The position numbers and the translations under genes were made by a program. From NCBI GenBank assembly GCA_949357655.1, contig CASHTG010000017.1:1612001-1676000 (forward strand): 64,000 bases of DNA, written 5' to 3'. The notes beneath the pieces were generated by a model. It did no database searches and had not been told where the DNA came from. It worked only from the letters and a program-made list of their open reading frames with translations. Origin of the DNA: Parascedosporium putredinis. Its lineage: Eukaryota; Ascomycota; Sordariomycetes; Microascales; Microascaceae. This document shows, piece by piece, positions 59,556 to 64,000 of this stretch; position 1 is the first letter of the stretch; each line of letters opens with the position of its first letter.

Positions 59556-61304
59556 TATTACACAAACGCCAGACTCATCTAGCTTTTTGCGACCTTTTCA
59601 TCGGCATTTGCACATGGGCATGGTAGAACCGCAAGCCTGCGTTTGTTTGCAGTGGGCAACGATCGCTCTTGGCATACTTATTAGCGCGCCTCGTTAATGG
59701 CTCGAAGAATTATGACAGATTCGGCCAGCCGAGGAGCTGGCAGATCAGCGAACCAGCTTAGCCATCTCTAGTAGTGGGCTCACAGTTGCCTGCCGTTGTG
59801 CATCATTGGGGTCAGCTTGGCTAGGAATTCGCTGCCTCTTCGGGCCTTGGGATTGCCCCTCTTGTCGCGCTGCGTCTCGAGGGAAGGCGCAACTGCAAAG
59901 GTTCCACATCGCTGGCATCTTGGGCAAGATGGCGGGGACGGGCGTTTGCACATGAGCTGCACATATACGAGCCTGGCCCTTTGACAACGTGTCGGGCTTT
60001 TCGTCTTTTTGCAAGAGTCAACGGCGAAACGGAAGGTAGATAGGATGGAAGTGGATCGTCCATAGGTAGCTTTACATGCCGTGCTTGCCCCGATGTCCCG
60101 AGAGCCCACACTCCGGCTCCCGACTGGCGCACCCTCCTCCCCATTTCTTGCGGGCTAGTGTTCGATGACTGCTTGAGGAGTGTCGCCGAAGGCGGATACA
60201 CCAGACCCTCCTATTACTTGCTAAGCCCTGGACGTCGCCCCTGCCAATCCCAGAAGTGGCGGACGGAACCTTGTCCATGGCGCACACAGGCTCCTCCTGT
60301 CGGCCAAAACAGGCCAGTGGGTGTGTGTGGGGGAAGGAGGAGGTGGAAGGGAGGGGGTGAAGTGGGCGACGACTCATGATATGTAGTTACTCAACAGCGA
60401 ACATCTTATCATACCATTGTCAAAATATTCCCTTTCCGTCTCGGACCACATGAATTGGTTTTCTCTTACCTGACGGTACCTCCCACCTGCATGCGACCCG
60501 CCCGCACTTGGACGGCTGCCTTCTCTCTGCGTCCGAATTGACGCTTTCTGGGTAGGGACGGTGGGCTTGGGGAGGCAAAAAAATAATAATAGAGAATCCC
60601 ATGCGAATCCCATGCACTCAACGGGGCCTTCTACGTCTAGGCTTCTGCCTACTCGCGGGAAGCAGAAGCATGGCGCCGACGACCCCCTACGATGCCGTCC
60701 CAGCACACTCGGCCAAGCAGGCGGCCGGGGGCGAGCACAATACCTGGGCTCCCACAGCCATTGAGCTCCAATTAATCTCTGGCAGGCATGCAAACAACCT
60801 ACACTAGAAACCCGATTCCGGTGCCCGGGCCGGTATGTACGCACACATTGAGCGCTCCGCGCATTCCGCCAAGCGAGCGGCCCAAAACAGATATCGGGTT
60901 CGCGGTGCATAATGCGGATTCCCATGGACTGACCCGCCGTTACCCAGGCCCAGAACACATCAATCGATCCCCATTCGGCGCTCCGTGCTAAGGGTTGGGG
61001 TGTCTGGGGGCCCTGGTGGCCTGGTATCCCCCCCCTTCCCGGCCCCCTTTGCAGTAGTAGCTGCTTACACCAAAGACATATTAGTGTTCTATGAAGAGGA
61101 TTTTCTCGCTCGTGGGCCACTGGTCTAAAAAAGAGAGCACAACATTGGCCCACGTTCTTTGCTCATCTCCGTGTGGCCTGCCATGGTGACACCACTGGGT
61201 TTATCCCAGTCTGTCACCTCTCCACCCCCCTCCCCGTCAAACTCCAGTTAGCGGGAGGCAGCTCCCACACACGCACTCGCACCCACAGACAGGGACGCAG
61301 ATAT

Positions 61305-61306
<2 letters not shown>

Positions 61307-61336
<30 letters not shown>
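61307..61336. repeat. (AC)15 microsatellite
   Basis: Fifteen uninterrupted AC units, followed by irregular ACGC/ACAC sequence. Non-coding. Confidence 0.9.
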
Positions 61337-61339
<3 letters not shown>

Positions 61340-62124
61340 TACGCACACGCACACACCAGCATGGATGCATCGATACTTGTGCACACCATCCTGCCCCTCC
61401 AGAGCCATGGAGAGGCCAAGGTCAGATGTAACACATCCCATTTATAGAGACGCAAGGCGCGCGCCTGCATCGGGAGTTAACTCACCCCACTCACCAGAAA
61501 GAAAAGGAAAAAAGACAGACTCTAGAAGCAGGATGGACTGCGGGCAACATGATCTTTCTGTTTCCCGCGTAAGCCTTTAGACGGCGTAGTGCTGACCACC
61601 CAATCCACTCTTGACGGAACGAGATCCTTCCCCACTTGGGTGTTGATAACCACCGAGGTCAAAGATATAACTTCCCCAAGAGTCCGCCTAGATCGAATCG
61701 CGTTGACTCTTGCTTCCCTTCCCGGCCTGACATTCGACCTGTCCTAATACCTCTCTCGTACCCCTTGACAGTCACGATCTCTCTTCCCCGTTCAGCTGCA
61801 CCAATTAACCCAAGTTGTCAACAGAAACAGCTCCCACTTACACCTCGGTCCTCGCCTGGCACGACCCGGTGCTTACCCCCTCGGCCTTCCCCGAGGCGTG
61901 GACGATTAAATCGTTACCCAAGTTGTGCATCACCACAGGTTCCTCTGGGACCAACTCGCTTTCGAGCACCCCAAGCCGCTTCACTGCCAGCGGGTAGTGG
62001 CCCCTTTCATCTCTCCGATCTTTAGACATATCCTCCGTCCTAAAACCTCGCTGCGAAGCTCGCCACCCTTATCATTCTTCCGCCTCCCCTTCGCCCCCCT
62101 CCTTTCCTTCCACATCCCGCCATC

Positions 62125-62614
62125 ATGGTCACCAATCTCAGCAGCGGCGGCGGTGGATTCTACAAGTATAGGTGCAAGTACTTTTACTCCAAGTCTTGCC
62201 AGAATTGGGTTTACGTCAACGGCGAAGCCTGCATGCAGTGCCTTGTAAGTTCTTCTTGGGGATGTGGAAAGTTTCCCAGCGTTGGGCTTCACCGTCCATC
62301 TCCCTTCTTCTTTTGTTTCTTTTTGGCGGGTTCATTGCTAGGCCCCTCTTGGCCATATACCTGGACCTGCTAACCTTTGTTGTATCTGGTATCGCCAGGC
62401 CGACGGATGCGACGCCCAAGAGCACCATGTCATTGCAGACGACTGCGGCCACTCGACCGAAAAGCTCCCTATTTCGGGGAAGTCGACGGCGACACACCTT
62501 CACCTGCCGGACCACCTCTTTGCTTGGATTCCTAAGTGGCCAATATCTAGACTGGAAAGGGAAGGGAGGGGAGGGGGTAGGGAGGGAAGGAACGGGGAAT
62601 GGGGGAGGGTATGA
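62125..62614 (+). CDS. Small Cys-rich conserved-looking protein, function unknown
   Basis: Two exons, 62125-62244 and 62399-62614, with donor GTAAGT, branch GCTAAC and acceptor GCCAG; the frame is intact without correction. The product is about 111 residues: MVTNLSSGGGGFYKYRCKYF, then C-x10-C-x2-C around NWVYVNGEACMQC, then LADGCDAQEHH, DDCGHS and HLFAWIPKWPI, ending in a Gly/Arg/Glu-rich tail. The ordered aromatic and Cys residues resemble small conserved proteins known to me from Sordariomycetes, but I cannot name a family with certainty. The paired Cys could bind zinc or form disulfides. There is no signal peptide. The C-terminal Arg/Gly-rich 20 residues come from a purine-rich stretch, and a true stop could differ. 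Confidence 0.7.
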
Positions 62615-64000
62615 TGTCGCCGAGCACCAGACGCCCCTCCCCTCGTTTCCCAATCTTCGGTTTTTATTTGCTTTCCATCTTTTTTGCTCTAATTCCTCTG
62701 TCATATGCGTGTGGCGCTTCGGAAATGGATGAATGGCGTGTTTGGAGGATTCTTTTGCAGAACGAGACTACTGCGCTAGGACCCAAGGACGATGCTGCAA
62801 AGGGTAATGGACGAAATTTGATATGAAATCACGAAAGAACAAATCATGATAACGATACGAAAGGCTAGGATAACCCGGATGGGTTAGGAGAGAGAGTTGG
62901 CAGGGGAGGGGAGAGGGGGATCAAAAGAGGTTCATGTGTTGGAAGGATGCCGGCTCCGGTCCCCTAGCTCTGCCAGGCGTCTCTTCAACACTATCTTTCA
63001 CTCCTTTCCCCCTCACTCCTCTTCTTTGTCCGTCTCCTCCTCTATTACCTCCCTTCTTTCTCTTCTTCGACAGGTTAGGGCGCACAGGGGAAGCACGCAT
63101 GAGGTCAAGCCGGCAATCCATGGGGGCCGAGCCTTGCGTGGGAAAAGCGGGCGAGCAAGATTACGACTACACGGGCCGTTATTTGACTCACGGAGGGGCG
63201 CGGGGAGCAACGGGACAGGGAGCCAGGGAGAGGGGTGAAGAGGGGAATAGACTTCCTCTAGAACCGACCAGAACGGATCAGGATCTGACAGGTTGAACCT
63301 GCGCGAACACGACGATACTGGGGAAGCGTGGGGGTCGAACCCGCGGGGTTGTGGCGCACCTCGGGTCCTCGCTCCGCCCTGTCACAATTCCTTCTCACAT
63401 TTCCACGCCGCTGGCATGGCGCCTCGAACGGGCGTTTGACGATTACTTGCTTTTCCCCCAATTATCCGTTTTCTCATCCTAACTCTTTTCTTATTAATCT
63501 TTATCTTTCTTTCTTTCTTAGTGTACCTCGGTAGCTATACCTTGCTCGGCAGGGTAAGAGAATAAAAAGCAAGCACAACATGTGCTACAGCAGCCTTATG
63601 TTAACGTCTGCTTAACGCTCAGTCCTTCCATCACCTCTTTTCCACGTCTTTTTCTACGTTTGTCCTTTTTGATATCATTTTGTGCACTTGACTCCGTGCG
63701 TTGATCAACTTTGCAAAATAGGAAAAGAAAAGAAACAAGAAGAATCGGTAATATCGAGCACGGGAGGTAGTAGCGGGTGTTACAAGTCAACCAAGTCCGA
63801 AGACATGAGCCAGTGGACCCGGCCCGAAGGTGTCGATGGCCCATGTCCCTTCATGTAAGATTTATATAGACGGACGTATGGCCTGCAAGTTTTCCCACGC
63901 CAGACAAAAAACCTACCAACACTCTGCTCGATTTCCCCCAACAAGTGGCGGTGCGGTGCATCTCGACCGTGGGTCTCGAGCGTCCACCGGTTTTTAGTAT
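62615..64000. other. Right-end non-coding DNA
   Basis: About 1.4 kb after the small Cys-rich gene. It contains G-rich and T-rich runs and a tRNA T-arm look-alike near 63330 with no matching acceptor stem. No gene is supported. Confidence 0.5.

Larger units (their letters stand above)
55574..62124. other. Long intergenic tract of 6.5 kb, no supported gene
   Basis: No reading frame with a recognisable domain on either strand. Visible items are an imperfect hairpin at 56029-56064, (AC)n runs at 59537-59555 and 61307-61336, and the long leader of the small gene at 62125. Composition is GC-balanced rather than AT-rich, so it is not an obvious RIP-mutated transposon graveyard. Confidence 0.4.

Noticed and set aside
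63310..63420. Possible minus-strand tRNA with the T-arm-like GGGTTCGACCC near 63330
   Set aside because: The T-loop motif is good, but no matching 7-bp acceptor stem, D-arm or A-box lies at the right distance, even allowing an intron or long variable arm.

Overview
The window looks like nuclear DNA of a filamentous ascomycete (Pezizomycotina, most likely Sordariomycetes). The genes have short GT-AG introns, mostly 60-130 nt, often with a CTAAC-type branch site. Exons are GC-rich with C/G-ending codons. Fungal markers are present: the DASH subunit Dad1, a Tbf1-type telobox protein, Rho4 and an AP-1-like bZIP. No tRNA, rRNA, CRISPR array, transposase or viral gene could be supported. The class assignment is inference from gene style, not from a database match.

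Layout, left to right: cct3 (+, 1.0-3.2 kb); a PRKRIP1/DUF1168 homologue (-, 3.6-4.3); a Det1-like phosphoglycerate-mutase-fold protein (+, 7.1-9.1); aldehyde dehydrogenase aldA (-, 12.1-13.8); telobox factor tbf1 (+, 18.3-22.3); a tandem Cys/His-repeat protein (+, 24.2-26.3); a His-rich coiled-coil protein (+, about 30.2-31.0); an AP-1-like bZIP factor (+, 37.7-39.2); dad1 (+, 40.6-41.0); rho4 (-, 42.5-43.6); elongin C (+, 45.0-45.7); dbr1 (-, 46.4-48.3); prmt5 (-, 49.0-51.6); prp43 (+, 52.9-55.6); and a small conserved-looking Cys-rich protein (+, 62.1-62.6). The rest is non-coding, including two tracts of about 6.5 kb.

The dominant oddity is technical. Nearly every conserved gene is broken by one or more single-base indels, almost always a homopolymer run one base too short (usually C or G, sometimes A or T). 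When one base per run is put back, exon lengths sum to whole codons and to normal family sizes: cct3 540 codons, aldA 498, rho4 282, prp43 776, prmt5 799, dad1 126. Essential genes cannot all be dead, so the best reading is base-calling or assembly error, and coding starts and ends here should be read with that in mind.

Biologically, the 46-56 kb stretch holds three RNA-processing genes side by side: dbr1 (lariat debranching), prmt5 (arginine methylation, Sm proteins among its known targets) and prp43 (spliceosome disassembly). A fourth splicing-linked gene, the PRKRIP1 homologue, lies at the left. The least explained proteins are the Cys/His-repeat protein, with about 15 copies of an aromatic-Cys-x2-His-x(1,2)-Cys unit, and the His-rich coiled-coil protein.
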